Assembly (NCBI RefSeq): GCF_900099895.1
Contig: NZ_FNDY01000027.1
Span: forward strand, 1 to 61,966
Reading direction: 5' to 3'
Source of the DNA: Paenibacillus naphthalenovorans
Lineage (GTDB): Bacteria > Bacillota > Bacilli > Paenibacillales > NBRC-103111
Length of the DNA stretch: 61,966 bases
Shown piece after piece: positions 22,597 to 31,358 of this stretch. The notes beneath the pieces were generated by a model. It did no database searches. It had not been told where the DNA came from and was given only the letters and a program-made list of their open reading frames with translations. Position 1 is the first letter of the stretch, and every line of letters starts with the position of its first letter. Both the position numbers and the translations under genes were made by a program.

Positions 22597-22715
22597 ATTT
22601 ACGCCTCCCATTAAGAGTTCATACACAAAAATCAGGGCAAAAACTGTTACTAGTATACGGTTAATAGGAATGAATTATACGTAGGTCTGAAAAAAACGGA
22701 AAAGGCGGGAGAGCG

Positions 22716-22958
22716 TTGCTGTTGATGGCTTTTGATTCAACTCAACAAGCGTTAAGAGCGGAGATGCTGCTCGATTATGCCGGCATTGAGAATGATATGT
22801 GTCCGACTCCGAAAGAAATAACGGCCGGGTGTGCCCTATCTTTGGAATTTCCGGATGAATGTTTACATCAAGTAGCGGACATTATCCGCCAAGAAAATGT
22901 AGAGATCAGGGGCATTTATTTTAAAAACGGTGATAAATATGTTACGATAGATCTGTAA
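22716..22958 (+). CDS. DUF3343 domain small protein
   Basis: An 80-residue protein of the DUF3343 family (putative Se/S carrier-like). It includes DSTQQALRAEMLL and the single-Cys segment ITAGCALSLEF typical of that family. The start is ambiguous between TTG 22716, TTG 22722 and ATG 22725, all near GGGAGAG. It may act with the nearby desulfurase, but only position supports that. Confidence 0.75.
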   Translation: MLLMAFDSTQQALRAEMLLDYAGIENDMCPTPKEITAGCALSLEFPDECLHQVADIIRQENVEIRGIYFKNGDKYVTIDL

Positions 22959-22970
22959 GGTGGGAAGGAA

Positions 22971-23897
22971 ATGAACCAATCTAATCCTGAAGTTCAAACG
23001 GAGGAAATAACATTAGAAAATTTACCGCAAATATGGAAAAAACTTCGAACGGAATTGACGGACTATATTTCCAATCCTGAAGTATGGACTGGATTACTGT
23101 TTACCTTATTGAAGGTATTTCTGATTTATATAGCCGCTCGGGTCATTATTAAAATCGCTAATAAGGCTTTAGAGCATATGTTGAGGGAAAGATCGCGGGG
23201 TCCGATCCAATTTGACCAGAGAAGAACCAAAACGATCGGTAAATTAGCTGCGAATATCATTACTTATGTGGTCAATTTCATCATGATCCTGATGATATTG
23301 AGTCAATTTAATGTAAACTTGGGTCCTGTGCTGGCCGGTGCAGGCGTTGTCGGACTTGCCATCGGTTTCGGAGCCCAGAGCTTGGTGAAGGATGTCATTA
23401 CCGGCTTTTTTATTATATTTGAGGATCAATTTGCCGTCGGAGATGTCATACAAACAGGAACCTACAAAGGAACAGTCGAAGAAATCGGCTTGAGAGTAAC
23501 CCGGATCAAAAGTTGGACGGGAGAGGTTCATATTATTCCTAATGGAACAATTAATCAGGTAACAAACTTTTCGATTAATAATTCACTTGCAGTAATCGAT
23601 GTAAATGTTGCCTATGAAACGGATATCGATACCGCTTTGAAAGTATTAAAGGAAGTTGCAAATGCTTTTTATGAACATAGCGTGGATATGGTGAAGGCTC
23701 CTGACGTGCTTGGTGTTCATATGATAGGGACTTCAGATATTACATTGAGACTGACTGCCGAATGTAAACCCAACACTCATTTTGCGGTGATGCGCCAATT
23801 GAATGCGGAAATCAAAAAGGCATTCGAGTCACACGGGATCGATATCCCTTATCCGAGACTCGTCACTTATCATCGGACGGAAAAGGCGGAATCTTAA
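22971..23897 (+). CDS. small-conductance mechanosensitive channel (MscS family)
   Basis: A 308-residue integral membrane channel that releases solutes on hypo-osmotic shock. The pore helix/beta-domain signature GAGVVGLAIGFGAQSLVKD is followed by FFIIFEDQFAVGDVI, and the C-terminal alpha/beta vestibule ends in DIPYPRLVTYH. GGTGGGAAGG precedes the ATG. It overlaps the next gene by one base. Confidence 0.92.
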   Translation: MNQSNPEVQTEEITLENLPQIWKKLRTELTDYISNPEVWTGLLFTLLKVFLIYIAARVIIKIANKALEHMLRERSRGPIQFDQRRTKTIGKLAANIITYVVNFIMILMILSQFNVNLGPVLAGAGVVGLAIGFGAQSLVKDVITGFFIIFEDQFAVGDVIQTGTYKGTVEEIGLRVTRIKSWTGEVHIIPNGTINQVTNFSINNSLAVIDVNVAYETDIDTALKVLKEVANAFYEHSVDMVKAPDVLGVHMIGTSDITLRLTAECKPNTHFAVMRQLNAEIKKAFESHGIDIPYPRLVTYHRTEKAES

Positions 23898-24133
23898 TGG
23901 AAAAGAAACAATATCAGCTTGGTGATGTAGTACAGATGAAGAAACCTCACCCATGCGGCACGAACGAAATGGAAATTATCCGGATGGGCATGGATATCCG
24001 GATCAAGTGCGTCGGGTGTAAACATAGTGTGCTCGTACCCAGGGCGAAGTTTGAGAGCAAATTAAAAAAGGTGCTTAGGTCTGCCGCTGTATCAGAAGAG
24101 GCTGGAGCGGACGGTACGGAAGCAGGACAATAG
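23897..24133 (+). CDS. DUF951 family small protein
   Basis: A 78-residue protein with the DUF951 core: QLGDVVQMKKPHPCGTNEME followed by RIKCVGCKHSVLVPR. The three cysteines suggest metal binding. In Bacillales it usually lies beside the MscS gene close to rpsF. Function unknown. Confidence 0.88.
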   Translation: MEKKQYQLGDVVQMKKPHPCGTNEMEIIRMGMDIRIKCVGCKHSVLVPRAKFESKLKKVLRSAAVSEEAGADGTEAGQ

Positions 24134-24234
24134 GTAAAGAAACCAGCAAACAAAGGCTTTGATAATCTGCTTAATTAGGTATTGCATTTATAAGAGGGGC
24201 TGTGATATTATATTACTTGTCCCTTTTGGAATGC

Positions 24235-24325
24235 GGAAAGGTACCCAAGTGGCCCAAGGGGGCTGACTCGAAATCAGCTAGGCGGCGCAAGCCGTGCGTG
24301 GGTTCGAATCCCACTCTTTCCGCCA
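24235..24325 (+). tRNA. tRNA-Ser (anticodon CGA)
   Basis: A 91-nt class II tRNA with a long variable arm (GGCGGCGCAAGCCGTGC). The anticodon stem GCTGA/TCAGC encloses CTCGAAA, giving anticodon CGA. The T-arm GTGGGTTCGAATCCCAC, acceptor stem GGAAAGG/TCTTTCC, discriminator G and encoded CCA are all present. Confidence 0.97.
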
Positions 24326-24339
24326 TACATACAATAACC

Positions 24340-24368
24340 AAACGACCGATGACGGTCGTTTTTTTTGT
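24340..24368 (+). terminator. tRNA-Ser terminator
   Basis: AACGACCG pairs with CGGTCGTT, followed by eight or more T residues. It lies 14 nt after the tRNA. Confidence 0.88.
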
Positions 24369-24713
24369 TGGCGGAAAGGGGAGAGAACCCGAGGGGTTCA
24401 TCGGAGCATAAGCATCGGCAGGAATACATCGCAGTCGGCCGGTAAAGCGGAATATAAAAAAGAATATTGCGGCCTATCAACGGCCTCAAAAACGTTTGTA
24501 TACATGTTGAGAACGTGAAGCAGCGAGTTAATTAAGTTATCAACAGGACAATATCAGTTCGTCTAACCCAAAAGTTAATCACATGTTGATAAGTTTTGCT
24601 TTGCCGGATATGCCGGGGTTATCCACATATCCCATAACCTGCTGCTGCAAATGAGTGGTATATAGCTCAAGGGCTTCATTTTAATAGTGTAGAAAAAAAT
24701 TGCAGCCATAACC
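24369..24713. other. non-coding stretch with three DnaA-box-like sites
   Basis: No credible gene. TTATCAACA (24537-24545), TGTTGATAA (24584-24592) and a perfect TTATCCACA (24619-24627) lie within 91 nt. This looks like a small DnaA-binding cluster about 13.7 kb from oriC. Confidence 0.55.
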
Positions 24714-24750
24714 AAAAGACCCGGCCATGTTTCCAACATGGATAGGGTCT
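24714..24750 (-). terminator. terminator for the minus-strand membrane protein gene
   Basis: On the minus strand AGACCC pairs with GGGTCT and encloses an inner CCATGTT/AACATGG stem, followed by TTTTGG. It lies directly after the 24764 stop. Confidence 0.75.
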
Positions 24751-24763
24751 ATGCCTGGAAGGC

Positions 24764-25015
24764 CTATTGACTGCGGGATTGGCGGTAAATCGAGAAGCGG
24801 TCAATGACGTAACCCATGACGGTCCACGACAAAGTCGTGAGAAAATAGAGAAGCAGGGGATTTACGTCCGTATAAGTGAAGATAGGGTAAAACCAGGCCG
24901 GCACGCTGAGAGAGTAAAACAGTAAATAAATCGGGTCGTATTCGTGTCCGATATAATGGATCAGGCAGAGCGCGGCACCGATAATGGTAAGAATAAGGGT
25001 ATATTTATATCGCAT
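24764..25015 (-). CDS. small membrane protein of unknown function
   Basis: An 83-residue protein with two or three predicted transmembrane helices (about residues 5-22, 27-45 and 50-70) and a basic C-terminal tail RQSRSQ. I do not recognise a family. A strong AAAAGGAG site before the ATG and a matched terminator support it as a real gene. Confidence 0.7.
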   Translation of the reverse strand: MRYKYTLILTIIGAALCLIHYIGHEYDPIYLLFYSLSVPAWFYPIFTYTDVNPLLLYFLTTLSWTVMGYVIDRFSIYRQSRSQ

Positions 25016-25103
25016 ATCGTAATCTCCTTTTGAGTTGTCATTTACATGAAGTTATTGGTTCCCCGACGCGCCTTCCGATTCCGCGGCGGTCGGGGAGAGG
25101 GGG

Positions 25104-25289
25104 TCAGCCCCGAAACACTTTTTTCCACTTTCGGTTATGATTGGTGGTTTCGGGGAAGCGTTCCCCTTTTTTTAATGTGATCATTTTGGGATTGTTAATG
25201 CCCATATGGAAGGCATTTTCGCCAACTTCCATATACTCGCCGTCGTTCGGCGCCCTGTCGCCAGGACGGAATTGCGACCATTCACCCAT
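25104..25289 (-). CDS. YjzC family protein
   Basis: A 61-residue protein with the YjzC pattern (FRPGDRAPNDGEYMEVGE ... GERFPETTNHNRKWK). Members are small soluble Bacillales proteins of unknown function. AGGAGGTGACCC lies just upstream of the ATG on the minus strand. It is divergent from rpsF. Confidence 0.85.
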   Translation of the reverse strand: MGEWSQFRPGDRAPNDGEYMEVGENAFHMGINNPKMITLKKGERFPETTNHNRKWKKVFRG

Positions 25290-25407
25290 GGCGGGTCACC
25301 TCCTGTTGTTGGTGTATTGTTAGATTTTCCACAAAACGACTTTAGCATTAGGGTTAATAATTACCATCCTGCCCTGTTAAAACAACATGATCGTGTGATG
25401 GTTTCTC

Positions 25408-25436
25408 TTGCTTTGGCATTCTATTTTTGCTATAGT
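25408..25436 (+). promoter_or_regulatory. rpsF operon promoter
   Basis: TTGCTT (25408-25413) and TATAGT (25431-25436) have an ideal 17-nt spacing, about 95 nt before rpsF. It is the best vegetative promoter in this gap. Confidence 0.7.
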
Positions 25437-25477
25437 ATTATGGTGCGAGTTTAGGAAAACATTCTCGCTCCTTGCTT

Positions 25478-25513
25478 CTGACGGTACAAGCCGAATCAGA
25501 GGCCTTTTAGTCC
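25478..25513 (+). promoter_or_regulatory. probable S6:S18 leader motif
   Basis: A leader hairpin: CTTCTGA pairs with TCAGAGG, enclosing CGG-TACAAG-CCGAA. A stem carrying a CCG element upstream of rpsF is the feature described for the S6:S18 autoregulatory RNA. Assigned by location and the CGG/CCG pattern only. Confidence 0.45.
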
Positions 25514-25529
25514 AAAAGGAGGTGGCAAC

Positions 25530-25814
25530 ATGCGCAAATACGAAGTGATGTATATTATCCGTCCTGATCTGGAACAAGAAGCGGTTCAGGCTACGGTGGA
25601 GAAGTTCCAAAACATCATCAACAACGGTGGCGAAATTACGAAGCACGATCTGATGGGTAAGCGCCGTCTTGCGTATGAGATCAACAAGCATCGTGACGGT
25701 CATTATGTGTTGGTTCAATTCAACGCTAATAGTGAAGTCGTCAGCGAGCTTGACCGTGTATTGAAGATTTCCGACGAAGTCATTCGATACCTGATCGTCA
25801 AAGACGTAGCTTAA
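25530..25814 (+). CDS. rpsF: 30S ribosomal protein S6
   Basis: A 94-residue S6 starting MRKYEVMYIIRPDLEQEA with the typical GKRRLAYEINKHRDGHYV. A strong AAAAGGAGGTGG site precedes the ATG. It is the first gene of rpsF-ssb, with rpsR further downstream. Confidence 0.97.
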   Translation: MRKYEVMYIIRPDLEQEAVQATVEKFQNIINNGGEITKHDLMGKRRLAYEINKHRDGHYVLVQFNANSEVVSELDRVLKISDEVIRYLIVKDVA

Positions 25815-25898
25815 GGCTCCAGTGCCGTAATTGAGTTTGTTGACAACGGACAACGTAAATCACGGGTGTACGTTGCAACGGATCCGGGAGGGAAATAC

Positions 25899-26378
25899 AT
25901 GCTGAATCGTGTGATTCTGATCGGAAGACTGACACGTGACCCTGAACTGCGCTATACGCCCGCAGGTGTGGCTGTAACCCAGTTTACACTTGCAGTTGAC
26001 CGACCTTTCTCAAATAATCAAGGCCAAAGAGAAGCGGATTTTATTCCGGTCGTAACTTGGCGCCAACTCGCGGAGACTTGTGCGAATTATCTTCGCAAAG
26101 GTCGTTTGGCAGCAGTGGAAGGCCGTATTCAGGTACGCAGCTATGATAACAATGAAGGACGTCGCGTTTATGTGACGGAAGTCATTGCGGACAATGTGCG
26201 CTTTCTGGAGTCGGCTAACAGCGGCAATCGCGATGAGGGTATGGGAATGGGTGCCGGCAGCGGCGGCGATGGAGGCGGCTACCGTGGAGGTTACGGCGGA
26301 GGACGCAGCCAACAGCAGGATCCTTTCCAGGATGACGGAAAACCGATTGATATTTCTGATGATGATTTGCCGTTTTAG
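25899..26378 (+). CDS. ssb: single-stranded DNA-binding protein
   Basis: A 159-residue SSB. The N-terminal OB fold starts [19 protein letters not shown] Gly-rich linker (about residues 115-145) leads to the acidic partner-binding tip [16 protein letters not shown] lies upstream of the ATG at 25899, which is preferred over an upstream start that would add an unsupported N-terminus. Confidence 0.97.
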   Translation: MLNRVILIGRLTRDPELRYTPAGVAVTQFTLAVDRPFSNNQGQREADFIPVVTWRQLAETCANYLRKGRLAAVEGRIQVRSYDNNEGRRVYVTEVIADNVRFLESANSGNRDEGMGMGAGSGGDGGGYRGGYGGGRSQQQDPFQDDGKPIDISDDDLPF

Positions 26379-26400
26379 CGAACGTAACATCTAAAGCAAG

Positions 26401-26447
26401 AAAATGCTTTAAGACCTCAGTAAACTCAAGGGGTTTTAAAGCATTTT
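26401..26447 (+). terminator. hairpin terminator after ssb
   Basis: AAAATGCTTTAA pairs perfectly with TTAAAGCATTTT, and the stem extends inward by a few more pairs. It would end the rpsF-ssb transcript, which is unusual because rpsR normally follows directly. Confidence 0.65.
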
Positions 26448-26599
26448 AACTGTGTAATGGATATCACCATTTACGGATAACATTCACGAATTATTAAGAG
26501 TCGGAAGATGTTGAGTAAATTGTGTAATATGTATGTTGAAAATTAATATCAGTCAGCTGATTGATGTTGAACATCCCTATTCTCTGGATGTGGATGTAG

Positions 26600-26667
26600 C
26601 CCCGGTAGTGAGAAGTTGGGTGTGCGTAAGTCGTAAGACTTATCCATACCCGACTTTGAACTTGGGG
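26600..26667 (+). ncRNA. structured RNA candidate in the rpsR leader
   Basis: A long imperfect hairpin: AGTTGGGTGTGCGTAAGTC (26614-26632) pairs with GACTTATCCATACCCGACT (26637-26655) through a GTAA tetraloop, with two G-U wobbles and one internal mismatch pair. It is bracketed by CCCC (26600-26603) and GGGG (26664-26667). The wobble-tolerant pairing suggests a functional RNA such as a leader regulating rpsR. The family is not recognised. Confidence 0.4.
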
Positions 26668-26703
26668 ACCAATATGAAATATGAAGGGAATGAGAAAATA
26701 ACA

Positions 26704-26985
26704 ATGGCATTTGCACAAAGAAATGACGAAGAACGTGGTGAAAGAAAATTCACTCCACGTAAAGGCCGTCAAGGTAAACGTAGAAAAGTTTGTTATTTTA
26801 CAGTCAATAAAATCACTCATATTGATTACAAAGATACAGATGTTCTAAAAAAGTTTATCAGTGAACGTGGGAAAATTCTTCCGCGCCGGGTGACTGGGAC
26901 AAGTGCAAAATATCAACGAGCTTTAACAGTTGCAATTAAACGTGCTCGGGCAGTAGCGTTACTCCCATACACGACAGATAACTAA
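26704..26985 (+). CDS. rpsR: 30S ribosomal protein S18
   Basis: A 93-residue S18 with [12 protein letters not shown] and [20 protein letters not shown]. The ATG at 26704 matches homologues; an in-frame upstream extension to 26533 is rejected because it overlaps the structured leader and has no family similarity. It is separated from ssb by 325 nt containing a terminator and a hairpin, instead of the usual short gap. It is the last conserved core gene in the window. Confidence 0.95.
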   Translation: MAFAQRNDEERGERKFTPRKGRQGKRRKVCYFTVNKITHIDYKDTDVLKKFISERGKILPRRVTGTSAKYQRALTVAIKRARAVALLPYTTDN

Positions 26986-26986
26986 G

Positions 26987-27023
26987 AAAAAGGTGTGTTT
27001 GCCTTATGGCGACACACCTTTTA
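26987..27023 (+). terminator. rpsR terminator
   Basis: AAAAGGTGTG pairs with CACACCTTTT around a loop, followed by T/A-rich sequence. Everything to the right is accessory DNA. Confidence 0.85.
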
Positions 27024-27230
27024 ATATATCAGCTCATTCAGTGATGTTTGCTTAGCGGCAAAACAGAGGGCATACATATGCGAATCTTCCCTGTGTTGTT
27101 TAAGTTAATTCCGAGTCCACTTACGATATTTGACAATTGAGATCAAATGACAGATGATTATCACAAATATTCCCGGTTTCGATCAAAGAATAAAAAAACT
27201 TATTATCATTGATCCTTGGTGGTGATAAAT

Positions 27231-28337
27231 ATGCGCACCTTGAAAATTGAAAAAACACTCAATGAGGCCGGAAAACGAAATGTAGTAGTCGTGGATGAAG
27301 ATTACAACATCATCGAGGAAATAACGTTGTTTCTTCACTATTTAGAAGAGAAGGGGTATTCAGAGAACACAATTGAAGGATATTGTCGAGACTTAAAGGA
27401 GTATTTCAATTGGCTAGACGAAGTGGGGCTCAAATTTTACGAAGTCAGGAAGGCGGATATGTTTTCTTGGCTTGAGTATCTGAACACAAAAGTCGGAAAG
27501 ACAGACAAAGAGAAGTCCGCAAAAACTAAGAATAAATATATGGCAACAATAGCCTCTTTTTACCGATATTATGAAGTGATGGGAGGCTTTTTGTCAGAGA
27601 ATCCATTAACTTATAAAGATGACTCAAAAAACAGATATTTCTTGATTCATAAAGTGAATCGTAAAGATATTGGTTTTAATTTCTTCCGTGTTAAAGAAAA
27701 AAAATCAGTAAAGGGTAAGCGATTGACTCGAGAGCAGGTTGAAAAGCTGTATAAAGGACTTGAGTTGTTACAATCAGATGAGAGTTTAAATACCCGCAAT
27801 CGATTGTTGTTCAGATTTCTTTACGAAACGGGTTGTCGGATTAGTGAAGCATTAGGGCTTCGTATAGGTGATTATGAACTTCAAACAAAAGTTGGGATTA
27901 TAAAGGTTAAGGAGCATGATCCCCTCTACCATAAAGATCACAACATCAAATCGTTGGAAAGGGAAATACCCGTCAGCAGAGATCTGATCTTTGCAATAGA
28001 GGATTATATCTTGTATCACCGCCCCGATGATGGAAAACATCTTACAATTTTCGTAAATCATGAAACCAGCCCTGGCCAATATATGATCCGCGATACAATA
28101 ACAAAGCTTTTTAAAAAGTTATCTGAACAAGTGGGGATAAAATGTACTCCTCACATGCTTAGGCACACTCATGGAACCGAATTAACCGAATCAGGATTTG
28201 ATATGCGTTATGTCCAAGACAGGTTAGGTCACAATGATGTTAAGTCTACAAGTAAGTATCAGCATTTGTCGCTAGAGGCGAAAACAAAGGCATATGAGAG
28301 CTTTATGCAACAGAGGAAGAGTGTTGAGCTCCGATGA
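27231..28337 (+). CDS. tyrosine recombinase 1 of trio (TnpA/RitA-like)
   Basis: A 368-residue site-specific recombinase. The N-terminal SAM-like core-binding domain is at residues ~25-120. The catalytic domain has Arg in ETGCRISEALGLRIGDY, the box HMLRHTHGTEL and the nucleophile Tyr in GHNDVKSTSKYQHLS. ATG at 27231 follows GGTGGTG. Its stop overlaps the next start (ATGA), showing translational coupling. Confidence 0.88.
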   Translation: MRTLKIEKTLNEAGKRNVVVVDEDYNIIEEITLFLHYLEEKGYSENTIEGYCRDLKEYFNWLDEVGLKFYEVRKADMFSWLEYLNTKVGKTDKEKSAKTKNKYMATIASFYRYYEVMGGFLSENPLTYKDDSKNRYFLIHKVNRKDIGFNFFRVKEKKSVKGKRLTREQVEKLYKGLELLQSDESLNTRNRLLFRFLYETGCRISEALGLRIGDYELQTKVGIIKVKEHDPLYHKDHNIKSLEREIPVSRDLIFAIEDYILYHRPDDGKHLTIFVNHETSPGQYMIRDTITKLFKKLSEQVGIKCTPHMLRHTHGTELTESGFDMRYVQDRLGHNDVKSTSKYQHLSLEAKTKAYESFMQQRKSVELR

Positions 28338-29731
28338 ACAGAAGAATTATTTCAACTATTGATACAAAAACAGATTATTGGAAGTTGGATTATGAGACAA
28401 GCTTCGGTAAAACGATAACATTTGATTTTGCATACCTTCCAAATAAATGGTTTAAAAAGCTCCATAAGCAAATCACCATTGAATGTATGAGTCTTGAGAG
28501 ACCGAGCATTGAAACATTAAACAGATACAACTATGCATTGAAACATTTTTTTGATTTTCTGCTTGAATACAACATTAAACTAAACACCTATGAAGATTTA
28601 ACTCATAGTATTACTCAAATGTTCATTTTTTACTTACAACAAAAAAATCAGTCAAATTCAACAAGGGCAATAGCTATGTCTGCATTAAAATGGGTCGTTG
28701 AACATGGACAGTTTTTTGAATATGACGGTTTTCCAACACATGCGGTATTTGACGGAGATGAGTACCAGGCATTGAAACAAGATGATATTTTAAGAACTAG
28801 ATACATCCCCGATAACGTTATGGATCAGATTGAAGAGGCTTTGAAAAAGGAAAACAATTTATTCATTAAGTCATTATTAGAGATATTGATCGATTCGGGG
28901 ATCCGAATATCGGAGGCAATTGATCTAACCGAAGGATGCATTACAGAAGATTTTACTGGTAAGCCTGTTCTCTATGTATATTCAAGTAAAAATCAAACAG
29001 ATCGGTACATTCCTGTTTCAAAACGTGTACAAAAAGCAGTAAGTACACTAGAAAAATTATCGGAGGAAGGCAGAAGAGAATTACAAACAAATTACTTGTG
29101 TATATATTGGCAAAAGCGGAATAGGAAGTATTCAAGGGTGATACAAAAGCTATGTCGTGATTTGTTATCTAATTTTGTAGAGCAACACAATATTTTGGAT
29201 AATGACGGCAAATTGTACCCATTAACCTTTCACGCGTTCAGGCATACGCTTGGGACGGACATGCTTAACAGGGGCATGAGCATGTTTGAAATTCAGGAAT
29301 ATCTAGGCCACGAATCATTACACTCTACAAGTTTATATGCGAGGGTTAAAAACCCGAAGGTTGAAAGCGAATATAAAAAGCTGGGGTTTATTGGATTGAT
29401 CGTCAAGGAAATTAGTGAGAAGGAACTTGGTCAAGGAAAAAAACTGGATGCTGAAATACTTTTGTCTGCTTCATTGCCCGATGGAGCCTGTCAGAAGCCA
29501 ATTAATAATGAGGGCAAGATCTGCTCTAAATTTAATATGTGCGTGATCTGTCCAAAGTTTATCACGACTCCCGAACACTTACCAATCCATAAAGGCCACT
29601 TGGAGCGTCTCAGAGCTGATAGAGAGGCGTATATGGCTCAAGAATATATCGGATCGATAAATCACCTTGAAACAGTGGAATTCGCCTTAGAAACGATTAT
29701 AGAGCGTTTGGAGGCGATGCAGGATGGTTGA
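28334..29731 (+). CDS. tyrosine recombinase 2 of trio (TnpB/RitB-like)
   Basis: A 465-residue recombinase with Arg in LIDSGIRISEAIDL, the box FHAFRHTLGTDM and Tyr in GHESLHSTSLYARV. After the catalytic domain comes a C-terminal Cys/His cluster (CSKFNMCVICPKFITTPEHL) that may bind zinc. It overlaps its upstream neighbour by 4 nt and its downstream neighbour by 8 nt. Confidence 0.87.
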   Translation: MNRRIISTIDTKTDYWKLDYETSFGKTITFDFAYLPNKWFKKLHKQITIECMSLERPSIETLNRYNYALKHFFDFLLEYNIKLNTYEDLTHSITQMFIFYLQQKNQSNSTRAIAMSALKWVVEHGQFFEYDGFPTHAVFDGDEYQALKQDDILRTRYIPDNVMDQIEEALKKENNLFIKSLLEILIDSGIRISEAIDLTEGCITEDFTGKPVLYVYSSKNQTDRYIPVSKRVQKAVSTLEKLSEEGRRELQTNYLCIYWQKRNRKYSRVIQKLCRDLLSNFVEQHNILDNDGKLYPLTFHAFRHTLGTDMLNRGMSMFEIQEYLGHESLHSTSLYARVKNPKVESEYKKLGFIGLIVKEISEKELGQGKKLDAEILLSASLPDGACQKPINNEGKICSKFNMCVICPKFITTPEHLPIHKGHLERLRADREAYMAQEYIGSINHLETVEFALETIIERLEAMQDG

Positions 29732-31358
29732 GATCCAAGGACTTCAATTGTTTGATTACAACCCTTTGAAGCCTGAATTAGATTTCCGCTGTGGAAACAA
29801 TAAGTTCTCGGATAATATATGGGATTTTAACGGGTTTATTAAAGTAGAGCATTTATCGGGCAAAAGACTTATGGTTGATTTTGAGTTTATTATTCATAAA
29901 CCCAAAATGCTAGAAGTAATAAAGTGGTTTATACATCATGAGCTGACCACGGGCAAGTTCTCAACTGCCAAACGAAGTTTAGATGGAGTTGTTCGATTTG
30001 TTAAATTTATAAACGAATATGCGCCGGAGGTTGAGTCGTTTTCAGAAATTGATCAATTCTTGCTGGAAGCGTATTTTAAATATTTGCCCGAAGCGAGGAG
30101 TGAGACAAGCGGTGAATTATTAAGCCATGTTTCAATCAAGAAAAGTGCGTTGGCGATAAAAGATATCTTATTAAAGGGAAATATTAAAGGTTGGGATGTT
30201 CCAAAAGATGTTCGGTTTGTTCAGAGCATATATAATGAACTCATAATTAATAACAAAGCGTTAAAGAAGGATGCAAAACAAGCGGAGCAAGTAAACATTG
30301 ATAAGATATCGGACGAAGAGCTAATCGACCAGATGCTGCGTAAAGCAATTAGTGATCTAGATAAAAATGAGAATATTCTTGTTGCAGCTAGCGTAGTGAT
30401 TGGATTGCAGCTAGGACTTCGCATTAGCGAAATTATTACTATGTATAATGCCTCCATTGAGCAAATTGGCGGAGAAACAAAATTGGTGTACAGTACCGGT
30501 AAATTGCAAGCTGAACCTACAAGGGTGTACAAACCAGCGAATGCTCTAGTCGTACAAGCCATAACGAAAGTTGAAGAATATACGGCTCCGTTAAGAAAAG
30601 AATCTGGTTTACCGTATTTATTTCTTAATCGAGTACGTAATGTTAAAGGATACCCCGTGGGCACGGTTTCACATGCAAATTGGTCAAAAAACTTTTTACG
30701 ACCATGGCTTCAAAAACACAATCTCCGAGATAAAAATGGCAATATTGCTGATTTTTCATCTCATACATTCCGTCACGCTTGCGCTACCTATGCTTTAAGA
30801 GGCGGTGCTTCTATAGAGACGATACGGGAATTACTAAATCATAAATCCATTAGAGGGACTCAACACTATACTCATTTACTCCAAGAGGATGTAAGGAACA
30901 AATTTGCTAAAGTATTCAATGAAGGAGCAGTACTTGTTGGTAAGCAGGCTCTTCAGATAAAAGATAGATTGAAAGTAAATAATCCATTCAAAGGAAAGAC
31001 CATCGAACAGGTCGATAAATTGCGTAAAGCTCATAAAATTCAAATTTTATCACATGGACTCTGCCTTCATCACCCAATGCGTAATGAACCTTGTGAAGGC
31101 GACGGTGTATGTTTGGGGTGTCACAATTTCCTGACAACTCCGGACTTCCTTGAAGTTCATAGAGGGCGTTTGCAAAAAATTCGAGCCGAATTAGCCATTG
31201 CACCAGCAGGTGGTCCTTACGAGGCTAAGTTAAAGACAATTGAGAAGTACCTCGTGGGAATAATTGATGAATTGGAAAGCCAGATGAATTATGCCGGCAA
31301 TGATAATAATTCAGATTATAGTATTACCCCAAGCGAATGGGAGGGAATAATACGATGA
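29724..31358 (+). CDS. tyrosine recombinase 3 of trio (TnpB/RitC-like)
   Basis: A 544-residue recombinase and the largest of the three. It has Arg in GLQLGLRISEIITM, the box SHTFRHACATYAL and Tyr in NHKSIRGTQHYTHLL. Its C-terminal extension carries a Cys/His cluster related to that of recombinase 2 (CEGDGVCLGCHNFLTTPDFL), suggesting the two are ancient duplicates. The last 4 nt overlap the DUF6262 start. Confidence 0.87.
   Translation: MVEIQGLQLFDYNPLKPELDFRCGNNKFSDNIWDFNGFIKVEHLSGKRLMVDFEFIIHKPKMLEVIKWFIHHELTTGKFSTAKRSLDGVVRFVKFINEYAPEVESFSEIDQFLLEAYFKYLPEARSETSGELLSHVSIKKSALAIKDILLKGNIKGWDVPKDVRFVQSIYNELIINNKALKKDAKQAEQVNIDKISDEELIDQMLRKAISDLDKNENILVAASVVIGLQLGLRISEIITMYNASIEQIGGETKLVYSTGKLQAEPTRVYKPANALVVQAITKVEEYTAPLRKESGLPYLFLNRVRNVKGYPVGTVSHANWSKNFLRPWLQKHNLRDKNGNIADFSSHTFRHACATYALRGGASIETIRELLNHKSIRGTQHYTHLLQEDVRNKFAKVFNEGAVLVGKQALQIKDRLKVNNPFKGKTIEQVDKLRKAHKIQILSHGLCLHHPMRNEPCEGDGVCLGCHNFLTTPDFLEVHRGRLQKIRAELAIAPAGGPYEAKLKTIEKYLVGIIDELESQMNYAGNDNNSDYSITPSEWEGIIR

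Noticed and set aside
24202..24411. Open frames across the tRNA-Ser region
   Set aside because: They run through the tRNA and its terminator and have no family similarity.
26600..26667. Group II intron remnant in the rpsR leader
   Set aside because: No domain V-like sequence or intron-encoded protein fragment is visible.
26533..26703. N-terminal extension of rpsR
   Set aside because: In frame but spans a structured RNA; S18 proteins begin at the internal ATG at 26704.
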